Shown here piece after piece: positions 52,519 to 61,251 of a stretch of 64,000 nucleotides of DNA. The notes under the pieces were generated by a model that made no database searches, had not been told where the DNA came from, and saw only the letters and a list, made by a program, of their open reading frames with translations. A program made the translations under genes and the position numbers. The DNA is from an uncultured Verrucomicrobiales bacterium (GTDB lineage Bacteria > Verrucomicrobiota > Verrucomicrobiia > Verrucomicrobiales > Akkermansiaceae), in the NCBI GenBank assembly GCA_937901085.1, contig CALCHQ010000033.1:62001-126000 (forward strand), read 5' to 3'. Every line of letters starts with the position of its first letter. Positions within the stretch are counted from its first letter, which is position 1.

Positions 52519-53952
52519 TCATGCCAGGCAAGTGGGCAGATGCCGGATGACCTGCGTCGCGGTGACAGAGCTGGGATACGCCCCCGATGCCCAGGCACGC
52601 TCAGCCGCCAGCCCGCAGGCGCAGGCACCCGCCACCGCAGCCTGCAAGGCAGGCAGCCCCTGTGCCGCCAGCGCGCCAACCACTCCGGCCAGCACATCCC
52701 CCTGCCCGCCGTTTGCCATATACGGACCACCCGTGGCATTATAAAAACACCCATCACCCCCCGCGATAATCGTCCGCGCCCCTTTCAGCAGCAAGGTACA
52801 AGGATACCTGTCGCGGTAGCATGACACCTTCTCCCGACGCTCCATCCCTACCCCTTCCGGGAAGAGACGGTCCATTTCCCCCGGGTGTGGGGTCAGCACC
52901 CAGTTCGCCGCCGGTTTCCAGCCCCAGGCAGCAGCGGTGTTTAGTCCATCAGCATCCAGCACTACCGTGCCCGCGAACTGCGACACAAGCCGGCGCAGGT
53001 TTTCTGCCGCCACCGGCTGCACCTGCCCCAGTCCGGGGCCCACCACCAGCGCCTGTGCCTGTTCCTCCTGAATATCGGCATAGGAGCCTACCTGCCGCAC
53101 CATGATTTCCGGTGCAACCCGCGCTGCCAGAACCGGGTAGACCGGTGGCAGGCAATAGAGAACCACCAGTCCTGCCCCCGCCGCCAGCGCGGCCTCCGCA
53201 CACATCTGCGCCGCCCCTGCCATGCCCGGCGAACCCGCCACCACCGCCACACGCCCGGCACGGTTCTTGAAGCAGGAATATGCACGCCGCGGCAGCACCG
53301 GCTGCCATTCCGCCACCTGCGCCGTATCGGCCTCCGCCAGCGTCCCGACCTCCGGCAGGGGGATGCAGAGCAGACGCCCCACGGCATCCTCTGCGCCATC
53401 GGCCAGCATGCCGGGCTTCACGCATCCGATGGCCGCTGTCACATCGGCCAGCACCACATCGTCCTCCATCTTCCCCGATGCGGCATCCAGCCCGGTGGGA
53501 ATATCAATCGAAAGCAGCAGACTGCGCGGGCTGGCCGCCCGCAGGGCATTCATCTCGCGCACCAGCTCGGCATAACCCGGACGCAGCGCCCCCACTGCCC
53601 CGCTGCCCAGCAGGCCATCAATAATCAAGAGTCGTTCCTGCGGCTCCGGCACCATCCTTTCTTCCCGCCCGCTCAACTGTGCAGCGGCATCTGCCGAAAG
53701 CTCCCCGGCACAGCGCAGCGTCACCGGGCAGCCCCAGCGGGCTGCGAGGCCGATGGCATCCCCGGCGTTATTTCCCGTACCGGCGTATACTATTACGCGC
53801 GCGGGCGCGAGATGGCGCAGCAGAGGCAGGGAGCAACAGGCCCGCCACAGGCGCTCCACCACCGCATTCATCAACTCCAGCGAGGTCATTCTCCCGCTGG
53901 AAAAGAGCGTCTGTTCGGCCGCCCTCACGCTCTGCGCTGTACAAATCTTCAT
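52519..53952 (-). CDS. nnr: Bifunctional NAD(P)H-hydrate epimerase/dehydratase
   Basis: 477-residue metabolite-repair enzyme fusing YjeF-N epimerase and the ADP/ATP-dependent dehydratase. The N-terminal part has VYAGTGNNAGDAIGLAARWG (seen as GTGNNAGDAIGLAA, about 56-69) and SIDIPTGLDA; the C-terminal ribokinase-like part has VAGSPGMAGAAQM, VVLDADGLN, LTPHPGEM and the nucleotide site NGGQGDVLAGVVGAL. It repairs hydrated NADH and NADPH. Monocistronic, diverging from the exported protein at 54071 with back-to-back promoters. Confidence 0.93.
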   Translation of the reverse strand: MKICTAQSVRAAEQTLFSSGRMTSLELMNAVVERLWRACCSLPLLRHLAPARVIVYAGTGNNAGDAIGLAARWGCPVTLRCAGELSADAAAQLSGREERMVPEPQERLLIIDGLLGSGAVGALRPGYAELVREMNALRAASPRSLLLSIDIPTGLDAASGKMEDDVVLADVTAAIGCVKPGMLADGAEDAVGRLLCIPLPEVGTLAEADTAQVAEWQPVLPRRAYSCFKNRAGRVAVVAGSPGMAGAAQMCAEAALAAGAGLVVLYCLPPVYPVLAARVAPEIMVRQVGSYADIQEEQAQALVVGPGLGQVQPVAAENLRRLVSQFAGTVVLDADGLNTAAAWGWKPAANWVLTPHPGEMDRLFPEGVGMERREKVSCYRDRYPCTLLLKGARTIIAGGDGCFYNATGGPYMANGGQGDVLAGVVGALAAQGLPALQAAVAGACACGLAAERAWASGAYPSSVTATQVIRHLPTCLA

Positions 53953-53958
53953 GCTGCC

Positions 53959-53987
53959 ATTCTAGCGCCCGGCGACGGGCTTGGCAA
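53959..53987 (-). promoter_or_regulatory. nnr promoter, leaderless type
   Basis: TTGCCA (53987-53982), 17 bp, TAGAAT (53964-53959); 6 bp to ATG 53952. Confidence 0.76.
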
Positions 53988-54035
53988 TGTATTTCACACC
54001 ACTCCTGCTGAAAAAAATGCGAACGGAGAATAAAC

Positions 54036-54064
54036 TTGCTGCTCCGCCAGCTATCTGATAGCAT
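54036..54064 (+). promoter_or_regulatory. Promoter of the exported protein-rnhB-yraN unit
   Basis: TTGCTG (54036-54041), 17 bp, TAGCAT (54059-54064); 6 bp to ATG 54071. Confidence 0.58.
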
Positions 54065-54070
54065 GGGTGC

Positions 54071-55582
54071 ATGTTGAAAAGCTGGGCAGGAATGGCACTG
54101 CTTCCGCTGCTGATGACCGCAGCGGCAGAAGAGCCGCAGCAGGACTGGCAGGCTGAAGAGGCCGCCGTGCTGCGCGAAGCCGCCGCTGCCGGCATTGTGC
54201 CGGATAAAAAGGCCGCCGCCGTGCGGATGGCGGCTGAACAGCAAGAGTTCAACGGCTACCTGCCCGATGCCGATGACCATGTCGTCTCCCACAGCAAGCT
54301 TTTTTCCGTAAGCGGCGGCGATTCACTCCGCCTGGGTGCCATCGCCTCCCGTGCCGATGCCCTCTATGGGCAGGTCTGCAAGCTGCTGAACCTGGACAAG
54401 GAACACAAGTACCCGATTTCCATACGCCTGATTGGGAAAAGCACCGATTCCCCCACGCTCAACCCCATCCGCACCCGCATCAACATCATCGGCGAACAGC
54501 CGAACTTCCAGATCCGCATCCACCCCGGCGGCGGCATCGACCTCGCCCGGCTGGATAAGGCCATCATCACCATGGTGCTGTACGAATACGTCCTGCGCGA
54601 CATGGACACCGGAGCCTACCCTGAAACCATCGGCCTGCCCGGCTGGCTGGTGGCGGGTGTGCAGCAGGCAGTCCTCTGGAAGAGCGGACGCACCGAACGC
54701 CGCATTTACCAGCAACTCTTCCAGCGCGCCGAAATGCTCTCGCCGCAGGAAATGCTTTCCATTGCCGAGCCTGATAAGCTGGATGCCGCCAGCCGCGAAG
54801 TCTATGAGCTTTCCTGCGGTGTGCTGCTGATGAGCCTGCTGGACAGCGAAGGCGGCGAAACCCAGTTGAAAAACCTGCTGGAAACCGCCGCCACCGCCGA
54901 TGGCAACCCGGTGGAAACCATCGCGGAGCATTTCCACGAACTGGGGGTGGACAGCTCGCTGCTCAACAAATGGTGGGCCATCGAACTGGCGCATCTGGCG
55001 CTGCCGCGCACCAACGAAGCCATGGCTCCGCTAGAATCCGAGAAATTGCTTCAAGAAGCTCTCACCATCATGTACTTCGACCCGGCAACGGAAGTACCGC
55101 GCCCGGTTTCCCTGGATGATGCATACGCGCTGGTTGAACTCCCGAACTGGCACAAGCTGGCGCAACCGGCGCTGGAACGACTCGTTGCCATGAGCCACAC
55201 CTGCTTCCCCGGCTACCGCCCCGTCATCACCGAATACTGCCGCATCATCGGCCAACTGGCAGGCGGCGCGCACCCGGATACCGTCCAAAGCAGTCTGGGA
55301 ATCCTGCGCGAACTGCGCGAAGCCTATTATTCCGCGGCCCTGCGCGGGCGGGACTACCTGGACTGGTACGAAATCTCCTTCACCGGCCAGTCGCGCGGCC
55401 GTTCCTTTGATTCCTACCTGGAAACCATGCAGCTGCTGCGCCGAGACACCGCCGGCCCGGATACCCCGATGAGCCGCTATCTGGATGACATCGAAGCGCT
55501 CTACACCCAGGCCGAAGGCTCTTCGCTGCCCCGCAGCCTGCGCGACCAGGCCCGCCAGAACCGCAAGAACAAACAGAAATGA
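54071..55582 (+). CDS. Exported protein of unknown function
   Basis: Unrecognised 503-residue protein. A signal peptide (residues 2-19, SWAGMALLPLLMTAAAEE) is followed by a largely helical body with one beta-rich segment near 110-140 (YPISIRLIGKS; FQIRIHPGGG). No metal-binding HExxH or other catalytic motif was found, so peptidase function is not supported despite a superficially similar layout. Its stop overlaps the rnhB start by 4 bp, making it the first gene of an rnhB-yraN operon; that link to RNA-DNA hybrid removal is probably only transcriptional. Confidence 0.76.
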   Translation: MLKSWAGMALLPLLMTAAAEEPQQDWQAEEAAVLREAAAAGIVPDKKAAAVRMAAEQQEFNGYLPDADDHVVSHSKLFSVSGGDSLRLGAIASRADALYGQVCKLLNLDKEHKYPISIRLIGKSTDSPTLNPIRTRINIIGEQPNFQIRIHPGGGIDLARLDKAIITMVLYEYVLRDMDTGAYPETIGLPGWLVAGVQQAVLWKSGRTERRIYQQLFQRAEMLSPQEMLSIAEPDKLDAASREVYELSCGVLLMSLLDSEGGETQLKNLLETAATADGNPVETIAEHFHELGVDSSLLNKWWAIELAHLALPRTNEAMAPLESEKLLQEALTIMYFDPATEVPRPVSLDDAYALVELPNWHKLAQPALERLVAMSHTCFPGYRPVITEYCRIIGQLAGGAHPDTVQSSLGILRELREAYYSAALRGRDYLDWYEISFTGQSRGRSFDSYLETMQLLRRDTAGPDTPMSRYLDDIEALYTQAEGSSLPRSLRDQARQNRKNKQK

Positions 55583-56223
55583 GCCGCACCCCCACACCCG
55601 CCACCCCGCCGGATATGAGCGAAGAGCTGGCCGCACAGGCCGGAGGCTATGCACGCGTCTGCGGCATTGATGAAGCCGGGCGCGGCCCCCTGGCAGGCCC
55701 GGTGGTGGCCGCTGCCGTCATCCTGCCGTCTGGCTATACCCTGTCCGGCCTCAACGACTCGAAGAAACTCACGGCAAAGAAACGCGAAGCCCTGTATCAG
55801 GCCTTGATGGATGATGAACGCGTGCAGAAATGCATTGCCCAGGCCTCCGTGGAGGAAATCGACGAGCTGAATATCCTGCGGGCCACGCATCTGGCTATGC
55901 GCCGCGCAGCCGAAGGCCTGCCCGGCGGCGTGGATTTCTGCCTGATTGACGGCCTGCCCGTGCCCGGTTTCCCCCTGCCCAGCCGCAGCATCGTGAAAGG
56001 CGATGCCCGCTGCCTGAGCATTGCTGCCGCCAGCATTCTGGCCAAGGTATGGCGCGACCACTATATGAACGACCTGCACCGGCAGTTCCCGGCATACGGC
56101 TTTGACCGCCACGCCGGCTACGGCACCAGGGCTCACATGCAAGCCATTTACGAGCATGGAATTACGATACACCATCGCCGCACGTTTGCGCCTGTTACAC
56201 AACTGGAACTGCCCCTGGTCTGA
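55579..56223 (+). CDS. rnhB: Ribonuclease HII
   Basis: 214-residue nuclease removing RNA-DNA hybrids and single ribonucleotides. Catalytic acidic residues lie in GIDEAGRGPLAGPV (Asp, Glu at about 29-30), LIDGLPVPGFP (Asp) and the region VKGDARCLSIAAASILAKVWRD (quoted in parts: KGDARCLSIAAAS, AKVWRD). YGFDRHAGYGT is the family's C-terminal signature. It overlaps the upstream gene by 4 bp and the downstream yraN-like gene by 68 bp. Confidence 0.95.
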   Translation: MSRTPTPATPPDMSEELAAQAGGYARVCGIDEAGRGPLAGPVVAAAVILPSGYTLSGLNDSKKLTAKKREALYQALMDDERVQKCIAQASVEEIDELNILRATHLAMRRAAEGLPGGVDFCLIDGLPVPGFPLPSRSIVKGDARCLSIAAASILAKVWRDHYMNDLHRQFPAYGFDRHAGYGTRAHMQAIYEHGITIHHRRTFAPVTQLELPLV

Positions 56224-56626
56224 CACCACGCCCCCACGCAGTTCCTATATAGGGGCATACGGCGAACTGGTGGCGGCTTCGTGGCTGCGGGCGCAGGGCT
56301 ACAAAATTCTCCGCCGCCAGCTCCGACTGGGAACCGGCGGCGAAGTCGACATCGTCTGCCGCAAGGGCGATACGCTGGTCTTCGTGGAAGTCAAAAGCGC
56401 GCTGCACACCGCCGCCGGACGCCCGGCGCGCCGTGTCAATGCCCACAAACGCGGGCGCCTGCGCCAGGCCGCGCAACTCTGGCTCCGGCGGCTGGAACAG
56501 CGCGTCCCCACCCGCATGGATATCATCGAAGTCCTGCTGCCGGGTGGCAGCAAGCCCCAGGTGCATCATCTCGCAGGGGCCTTCCCCCTGCACGCGGCCA
56601 GGCCGGCGGCGGGGTATCAGCCCTGA
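56156..56626 (+). CDS. YraN/UPF0102-family nuclease-like protein
   Basis: 156-residue Holliday-junction-resolvase-like fold. GAYGELVAASWLRAQGYKIL (seen as GELVAASWL near 38-46) followed by GGEVDIVCRKGDTLVFVEVK carries the Glu, Asp and E-V-K of the PD-(D/E)xK site. The start ATG 56156 lies within rnhB in another frame (68-bp overlap), giving MELRYTIAARLRLL; a start at 56228 or later would lose conserved N-terminal helix residues. The 3' end overlaps the converging phage gene by 10 bp. Confidence 0.84.
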   Translation: MELRYTIAARLRLLHNWNCPWSDTTPPRSSYIGAYGELVAASWLRAQGYKILRRQLRLGTGGEVDIVCRKGDTLVFVEVKSALHTAAGRPARRVNAHKRGRLRQAAQLWLRRLEQRVPTRMDIIEVLLPGGSKPQVHHLAGAFPLHAARPAAGYQP

Positions 56627-56850
56627 TTGAGCGGCGGCGGCAGATGCTCCAGCAACTCGCGCGGAATACCGGGCAAGGTATTCTGCTGCGGCTCCGGCCG
56701 GGCGGCCTCATCGGCCAGCATGGCCAGCCGCGTGTCTTCAATCATTGCCTTGAACTTATCAGCCTGACTGTATTCCCCGGCGGTGTCACGGAAAATATCG
56801 GCCAGCCAGCGGCGTTTTTCCTCAATTGTCAGAAAGCGTTTCTTAGGCAT
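56617..56850 (-). CDS. Small phage-module protein
   Basis: 77-residue acidic/basic helical protein (MPKKRFLTIEEKRRWLADIF). It resembles the short terminase-small-subunit-like or early helper proteins seen next to podovirus structural genes, but the similarity is only of style. It overlaps the upstream winged-helix gene by 8 bp and ends inside yraN (10-bp tail-to-tail overlap), the left limit of the phage module. Confidence 0.6.
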   Translation of the reverse strand: MPKKRFLTIEEKRRWLADIFRDTAGEYSQADKFKAMIEDTRLAMLADEAARPEPQQNTLPGIPRELLEHLPPPLNQG

Positions 56851-57133
56851 GGGGTGCGAGGTGGAAGTTGAACAGGCGGCGCATGCGTTCTTTGCCGGCG
56901 GGAGCCAGCACATAACGCTCCGTCAGCGGACTGAGGCAACGCAGCTCACCCAGCTCCTCCAGATGGCGCAGCTGGGTGGTGCAGACGCTCTGCGAAAGCG
57001 CTGTCTCGCGTGAAATATCCACTTTTTCTTCCAGCCCGGCCGCCACGGCAATCAACACCAGTCGGGCGGCGGGAGAGAGGTTATCTTTCTGCACCCGTGT
57101 CAGAAAACGGCAGGCAAAATCTATGGCTTTCAT
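56843..57133 (-). CDS. Winged-helix phage-module protein
   Basis: 96-residue protein with a MarR-like winged helix: KDNLSPAARLVLIAVAAGL, recognition-helix region SQSVCTTQLRHLEELGEL, wing LSPLTERYVLAPAG. No partner domain. Could regulate the module or be a terminase-linked DNA-binding protein. ATG 57133 is 30 bp after the adaptor gene's stop, in the same direction. Confidence 0.68.
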   Translation of the reverse strand: MKAIDFACRFLTRVQKDNLSPAARLVLIAVAAGLEEKVDISRETALSQSVCTTQLRHLEELGELRCLSPLTERYVLAPAGKERMRRLFNFHLAPHA

Positions 57134-57162
57134 AGGATGATGAAGGAAGTGGGGGATGGGAC

Positions 57163-57762
57163 TCAATCAACCTGCCCGGCCAGGCTGCTGCGCCAAAGCC
57201 GGTAAAGAGGGTGCGAATCATTGGACATATTCTGCACCGCATTGAAATGCGCGGCCTGGGGAAGCGCGATGCGGTGGTACTCTTCGCCCAGCGCCTGGCG
57301 CGCCGTCGTGCTGTTGATAAGGGGGATGCAGAGCTTCCACGCCAGGCGCAGCACCAGAGCCTCGACAAACAATGGCTCGAAGAGTTCCGTATCTTCCTCA
57401 TCGGCGATGTATTGCAGGCGGATGGACGGTGCGGAAGCATAGACCGCCCGGCCGCGCAGCGTCCAGCAGCGGCTGTTGACACCCAGTACCCGCAGACAAT
57501 CCGGCGGCAGGCTGTGGCGCAGCTGGTGCGTATCATCGCCCACCAGCTCCTCCGAGCTGGTGATGGTAACTATCCGCATGGCAAAGCTCCAGCGGTGCGC
57601 GCAAAGCACCTCGCGGCGCACCGGATGGTAGTGCAGGTAGCAGAGCCGTGCAGGCAGACTGCCATTGGGATCTAATGCGGTAATGGGCGATTCGCCCAGC
57701 CGGCTGAGCGCCAGATTGCAGATATCCAGCACATGAGGTCGTGTGTTCTCGTTCGTTGTCAT
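57163..57762 (-). CDS. Podovirus head-tail adaptor/tail tubular A-like protein
   Basis: 199-residue protein whose start matches the gp11/gp4-type adaptor proteins of T7- and P22-like phages: ICNLALSRLGESPITALD (about 13-30), then YHPVRREVLCAHRWSFA (about 48-64) and the C-terminal helical part. In phages it forms the ring between portal and tail. Here it is transcribed away from the portal gene, across a 150-bp gap. Start ATG 57762 is chosen because it precedes the conserved helix directly; 57819 would add 19 unsupported residues. Confidence 0.8.
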   Translation of the reverse strand: MTTNENTRPHVLDICNLALSRLGESPITALDPNGSLPARLCYLHYHPVRREVLCAHRWSFAMRIVTITSSEELVGDDTHQLRHSLPPDCLRVLGVNSRCWTLRGRAVYASAPSIRLQYIADEEDTELFEPLFVEALVLRLAWKLCIPLINSTTARQALGEEYHRIALPQAAHFNAVQNMSNDSHPLYRLWRSSLAGQVD

Positions 57763-57911
57763 GATAGGGCAATATACACCGGGTACTCTGTCACAGCAGC
57801 CGCTGCATGGCAACTCCATTCGGACACCCGGTACCGATGCCCGCGCGGAACGATGAACCCACCGTGCTAAATTGCTGGATTCCTGACCACATGCCCTCTA
57901 ATGTTATTGGC

Positions 57912-58481
57912 ATGAACCCGGATGCCAGAGTGCAGGCACAGCAATATTACCGCGCCGCCAACCGCGACATGGAGGCCGATCTGGCTGCGCTGGCAGCCCA
58001 CCCGCAAGGTGTGGTGCTGCTCATGCCGCAACTAGTGGTCCTCATGAAACCCGCGCTCAGCACCGAACCCCGGCTGTGGACGGAGCTGAGGCACACACCC
58101 GCCGGGGCAGATGCCTGGTATGTGCATCTGCTGGTGGGCGACCTGGCGCTGGCCAGGCGGCTGGCCTCGGCCCTGCCACCGCAGCGCTGGCTGTGTTTCC
58201 AGCGTGGGCTTCGCAACGAACGGCCGCACCTGCTCCCCTGGACCGCGTTCTGCAAGAAAACACTAACTCACTCTAATATCATGGGATTCAGCAGCAGCAA
58301 GAATTATACCGCCGCCACCGCCCCGCTTCCGGTGGCGACTCAGACCAGCACCGACATGACCCGGGAAGCAGCCCAGCAGACCAATGCTCAGAAAAAGGGT
58401 CTGCTTTCCACCATCCTGAGTAACCACCGCCGCAAGCAGACCACCACCGCGGTCGATTCGGCCAACACCACCCTGGGCTGA
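57912..58481 (+). CDS. Phage-module protein, possible fusion of two small phage proteins
   Basis: About 189 residues. Residues 1-120 (GVVLLMPQLVVLMKPALS; AWYVHLLVGDLALARRLAS) form one domain; from about 124 (MGFSSSKNYTAATAPLPV ... KKGLLSTILSN ... NTTLG) the sequence looks like the separate small MGxxS-type protein that often precedes portal genes in podoviruses. No stop separates them, so either a fusion or internal initiation at 58281. Start uncertain: ATGs at 57807, 57837, 57894 are in frame; 57912 has a TAATGT box 7 bp upstream. Confidence 0.6.
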   Translation: MNPDARVQAQQYYRAANRDMEADLAALAAHPQGVVLLMPQLVVLMKPALSTEPRLWTELRHTPAGADAWYVHLLVGDLALARRLASALPPQRWLCFQRGLRNERPHLLPWTAFCKKTLTHSNIMGFSSSKNYTAATAPLPVATQTSTDMTREAAQQTNAQKKGLLSTILSNHRRKQTTTAVDSANTTLG

Positions 58482-60073
58482 TGCAGACACTACTACAAAG
58501 TTACCAGAGCCTCAAGGCAGCGCGCGCGCCGTGGGAGAGCTGGTGGGACACCCTGCGGCACTATGTGCTGCCCGAACGCCAGCACTCTGAAAGCGGTTAC
58601 GAGACCGCCGAAGCCCCCTCGGCCCACCACCTGAGCGACACCACCGCCGTGGAAGCCTGCCAGAAACTGGCCAGCGGCCACATGAGCTACATGACGCCCA
58701 GCAATGAGCTGTGGTTCAAATGGAGCAGCCCTGTACCCGATGCCGGGGACGAAGCCGAATCCTGGTACAACCGCTGCTCGGAAATCGCCAACCGGGAACT
58801 GGCGCAGAGCAATTTCTACACCGAACTGCACGAGTGTTTCCTCGACCGCGTCGGGCTGGGCACGGGCTGTCTCTACTGCGGCAGCACCCGCAGCGGCAAG
58901 CTCCTGTTCCGCCATATCCCCTGCGGCGAATTCGTCTGCGCCGAAAATGACGAAGGCTGCATGGATACCTACATGCGCGAGTTCACCTTCACCCCGCACC
59001 AGGCAACGGCACGCTTCGGTGCCAAAGCACTGGGTGCGCGCGGACGAGCCCTGCTGGAAAACAGCCGGAATTCCCACGAAGGCAGCCTGCGTTTCCTGCA
59101 TGTCGTGCGCCCCCGGAGCAAGAGGGTACGCGGACGCGACAACGCTCGCAACATGCCCTTCGAAAGCATCTATTACAGCCTTGATGACCAGCAGATTGTG
59201 CAGGAAAGCGGCTACCGGGAAATGCCTTACATGGTCACGCGCTTCCTGCGCTGGGGGCAAGGCCCGTATGGCCTGGCGCCGGCTCGCCTGGTCTACCCCG
59301 ACATCCGCCAGGCGCAGTTCCTCAACCGCATCCTCGACATGCTGGGTGAGGTGGCAGCCTTCCCCCGCATTCTGGAGCTGGCCAACCAGGCTGGTGAAGT
59401 GGATTTGCGTGCAGGTGGGCGCACTCTCATCAACCCGGAAAGCGCCAGCCTGGGCTTTCCGCGGGAATGGGCCACCCAGGGGCGCTACGATGTGGGCATG
59501 GACCGCCTGCGGCAGAAGCAGGAATCCATACGCCGGGCTTTCTTCGTTCCCATGCTGGAGCTGTGGAGCGAACAGAAGCAGCAGATGACCGCCAGCGAAA
59601 TCTACGCCCGCGAGAACGAACGCGTCATGCTCTTCTCGCCCTCGTTCACGCTCTTTGCCAGCGATTTCCGCCCCCTCATGGAACGCGTCTTTGCCCTGCT
59701 CTTCCGCATGGGTTGCTTCCCGCAGCCCCCGGCCTCGGTGCTGCGCCCCGACCGCCGCGGCGACCCCGGCATCGAGTTGCCGCAGATTGTTTACCAGGGG
59801 CGTGTCGCACAGGTCATGCGACGGCTGCAATCGGAAGGCATCACGCGCACCCTGCAACGACTGCAAGGCATGGCCGGCATGAATGCCGACCTCGTTGACC
59901 ACATCGATCTGGACCGCACGTTCCGCCTGGCAGCCCGCCTGGACGGCGTGCCGGAAGAAATCCTCCGCCCGGAGGCAGGTGTCAAGCGCCTGCGCCGCAA
60001 CCGCGAAGCAGCCGCAGCCCCGGCAGCAGCAGCTTCCCAACCTGCCATCGCCCCCCATGATTTACCGGCGTAA
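58481..60073 (+). CDS. Podovirus portal (head-to-tail connector) protein
   Basis: 530-residue member of the head-to-tail connecting protein family of T7/podovirus type. Typical features: PWESWWDTLRHYVLPER near 17-33 (PERxxx start motif), SGHMSYMTPSNELWFKW, RHIPCGEFVCAENDEG, MVTRFLRWGQGPYGLAPA, TASEIYARENE and a long helical C-terminus ending in an Ala/Gln-rich tail. It would form the dodecameric portal of the capsid. Start overlaps the upstream stop (TGATG). No frame break is visible, although capsid and large terminase genes are missing nearby. Confidence 0.88.
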   Translation: MQTLLQSYQSLKAARAPWESWWDTLRHYVLPERQHSESGYETAEAPSAHHLSDTTAVEACQKLASGHMSYMTPSNELWFKWSSPVPDAGDEAESWYNRCSEIANRELAQSNFYTELHECFLDRVGLGTGCLYCGSTRSGKLLFRHIPCGEFVCAENDEGCMDTYMREFTFTPHQATARFGAKALGARGRALLENSRNSHEGSLRFLHVVRPRSKRVRGRDNARNMPFESIYYSLDDQQIVQESGYREMPYMVTRFLRWGQGPYGLAPARLVYPDIRQAQFLNRILDMLGEVAAFPRILELANQAGEVDLRAGGRTLINPESASLGFPREWATQGRYDVGMDRLRQKQESIRRAFFVPMLELWSEQKQQMTASEIYARENERVMLFSPSFTLFASDFRPLMERVFALLFRMGCFPQPPASVLRPDRRGDPGIELPQIVYQGRVAQVMRRLQSEGITRTLQRLQGMAGMNADLVDHIDLDRTFRLAARLDGVPEEILRPEAGVKRLRRNREAAAAPAAAASQPAIAPHDLPA

Positions 60074-60332
60074 CCCCCAGCTTGAACAGGCACGGCAGGA
60101 ACGCCGCCGGCTTCTGGCCGTCTTCTCCCACCCGGAGGCCGGGCAGGTGCTGGCAGACCTGGAGCGCCGCTTTGAAACCGACCTGCCGGTCTTTCAGGGC
60201 AAGGCTGGCAGCTACGACCCGCTCGATGCCATGCGCCGCGACGCGCACCGCGAAATCTTCCTCATTATTCGCCGCCAGTTGGAACTGGCCCGGCAGGAAG
60301 CAACACAAACCCAACAAGAAAACGATGGATAA
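60057..60332 (+). CDS. Bbp19-like phage protein
   Basis: 91-residue helical protein. LLAVFSHPEAGQVLADLERRF (quoted in part: FSHPEAGQVLADL) and AMRRDAHREIFLIIRRQLELA resemble the Bbp19-type proteins found just after podovirus portal genes. Function in the virion is unknown. It starts inside the portal gene (17-bp overlap) and ends 8 bp past the next start, so the three are translationally coupled. Confidence 0.7.
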   Translation: MIYRRNPQLEQARQERRRLLAVFSHPEAGQVLADLERRFETDLPVFQGKAGSYDPLDAMRRDAHREIFLIIRRQLELARQEATQTQQENDG

Positions 60333-61152
60333 TACTGAAGAAAAGAACACCCCGGACGTGCAGCCCCAGGCTCAACCCCTGCCCGCCCCGGTCATGACGG
60401 AGGACGGCGCTTTCAACCCCGGCTGGTTCACGCGCTTTGAAGAGCTGCAGCCACACGCGGCCACACTCTCCAAATTCCAACGTCCCGAAGCGCTGGCCAA
60501 GAGTTACGCCAACTTGGAAAAACTGCGCGGCTACCCCGATGCCGCCGATTCTGCCCGCATGGCCGCCTTCCGCACCGCGGTAGGATTGCCGGAAAAAGCC
60601 GAGGATTTCGTCATGGAACGCCCGGCCGATACCCCGGACGAAATCTGGAATGAGGAACTGGTCAGGCAGCTCAGCGGCGTAGCCTATGAATACGGTGTAC
60701 CCCCCAAGGCCCTCAGCGCCCTGGTGGAACGCTACACCGCCGAAGGACGCCGCTTCGTGGAACGCTGCCAGCAGGAAAATGCCGCCGCTATCCAGCAGGC
60801 CGATTCCACATTGCAGCAGAACTGGGGCACGGCCTATGAGAGCAATATGAACACTATTGCGGCCTTCCTGCACACCATGGGAGAACGAGCCGGCGTCAAT
60901 GTGGAAGCCCTTATGGAAAGCCCTGCGCTGCGCGCCAACCCGGACTTTGCCCGCCTGATGCTGGAAGCCGCCAGCCTCATGGAAGAAGCCCCGCTCCACA
61001 CCGGCAAGGAACCCGACCACAAGAGCGAGGCTCACCGCATTGCCCATGACCCCGCGCACCCGCTGCACGAGGCCTACATGCGTACCAGCCACCCCCAGCA
61101 CCGCTATGCCAACGAGCAATACGACCGTCTGGCATTCGGCCGCAAGCTCTGA
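60325..61152 (+). CDS. Phage scaffolding-like protein
   Basis: 275-residue acidic helical protein with the layout of podovirus capsid-assembly scaffolds: a Pro/Gln-rich N-terminus, PGWFTRFEELQPHAATLSKF, LAKSYANLEKLRG, then long helices (VERYTAEGRRFVERCQQENAAAIQQ) and a charged C-terminus. In phages the major capsid gene follows; here a terminator and an unrelated lipoprotein follow instead. The ATG 60325 overlaps the previous stop by 8 bp. Confidence 0.74.
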   Translation: MDNTEEKNTPDVQPQAQPLPAPVMTEDGAFNPGWFTRFEELQPHAATLSKFQRPEALAKSYANLEKLRGYPDAADSARMAAFRTAVGLPEKAEDFVMERPADTPDEIWNEELVRQLSGVAYEYGVPPKALSALVERYTAEGRRFVERCQQENAAAIQQADSTLQQNWGTAYESNMNTIAAFLHTMGERAGVNVEALMESPALRANPDFARLMLEAASLMEEAPLHTGKEPDHKSEAHRIAHDPAHPLHEAYMRTSHPQHRYANEQYDRLAFGRKL

Positions 61153-61173
61153 TTCCACAACAGAGAAGCATAA

Positions 61174-61215
61174 AAATTCCCCGGTTCCGATGCACGGAGC
61201 CGGGGGATTTTCATT
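61174..61215. terminator. Bidirectional terminator at the end of the phage module
   Basis: 15-bp stem (61174-61188 with 61196-61210, including wobble pairs) with A/T-rich ends. It lies between the scaffold gene (+) and the His-rich lipoprotein gene (-). Confidence 0.78.
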
Positions 61216-61251
61216 CAACAGAGCTGCTGAAAGGGCGTTGCGCCTGCCGCC

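Noticed and set aside
56617..61152. Complete prophage with attachment sites
   Set aside because: No integrase, large terminase, capsid or tail genes, and I could not find a flanking direct repeat that would serve as att sites.
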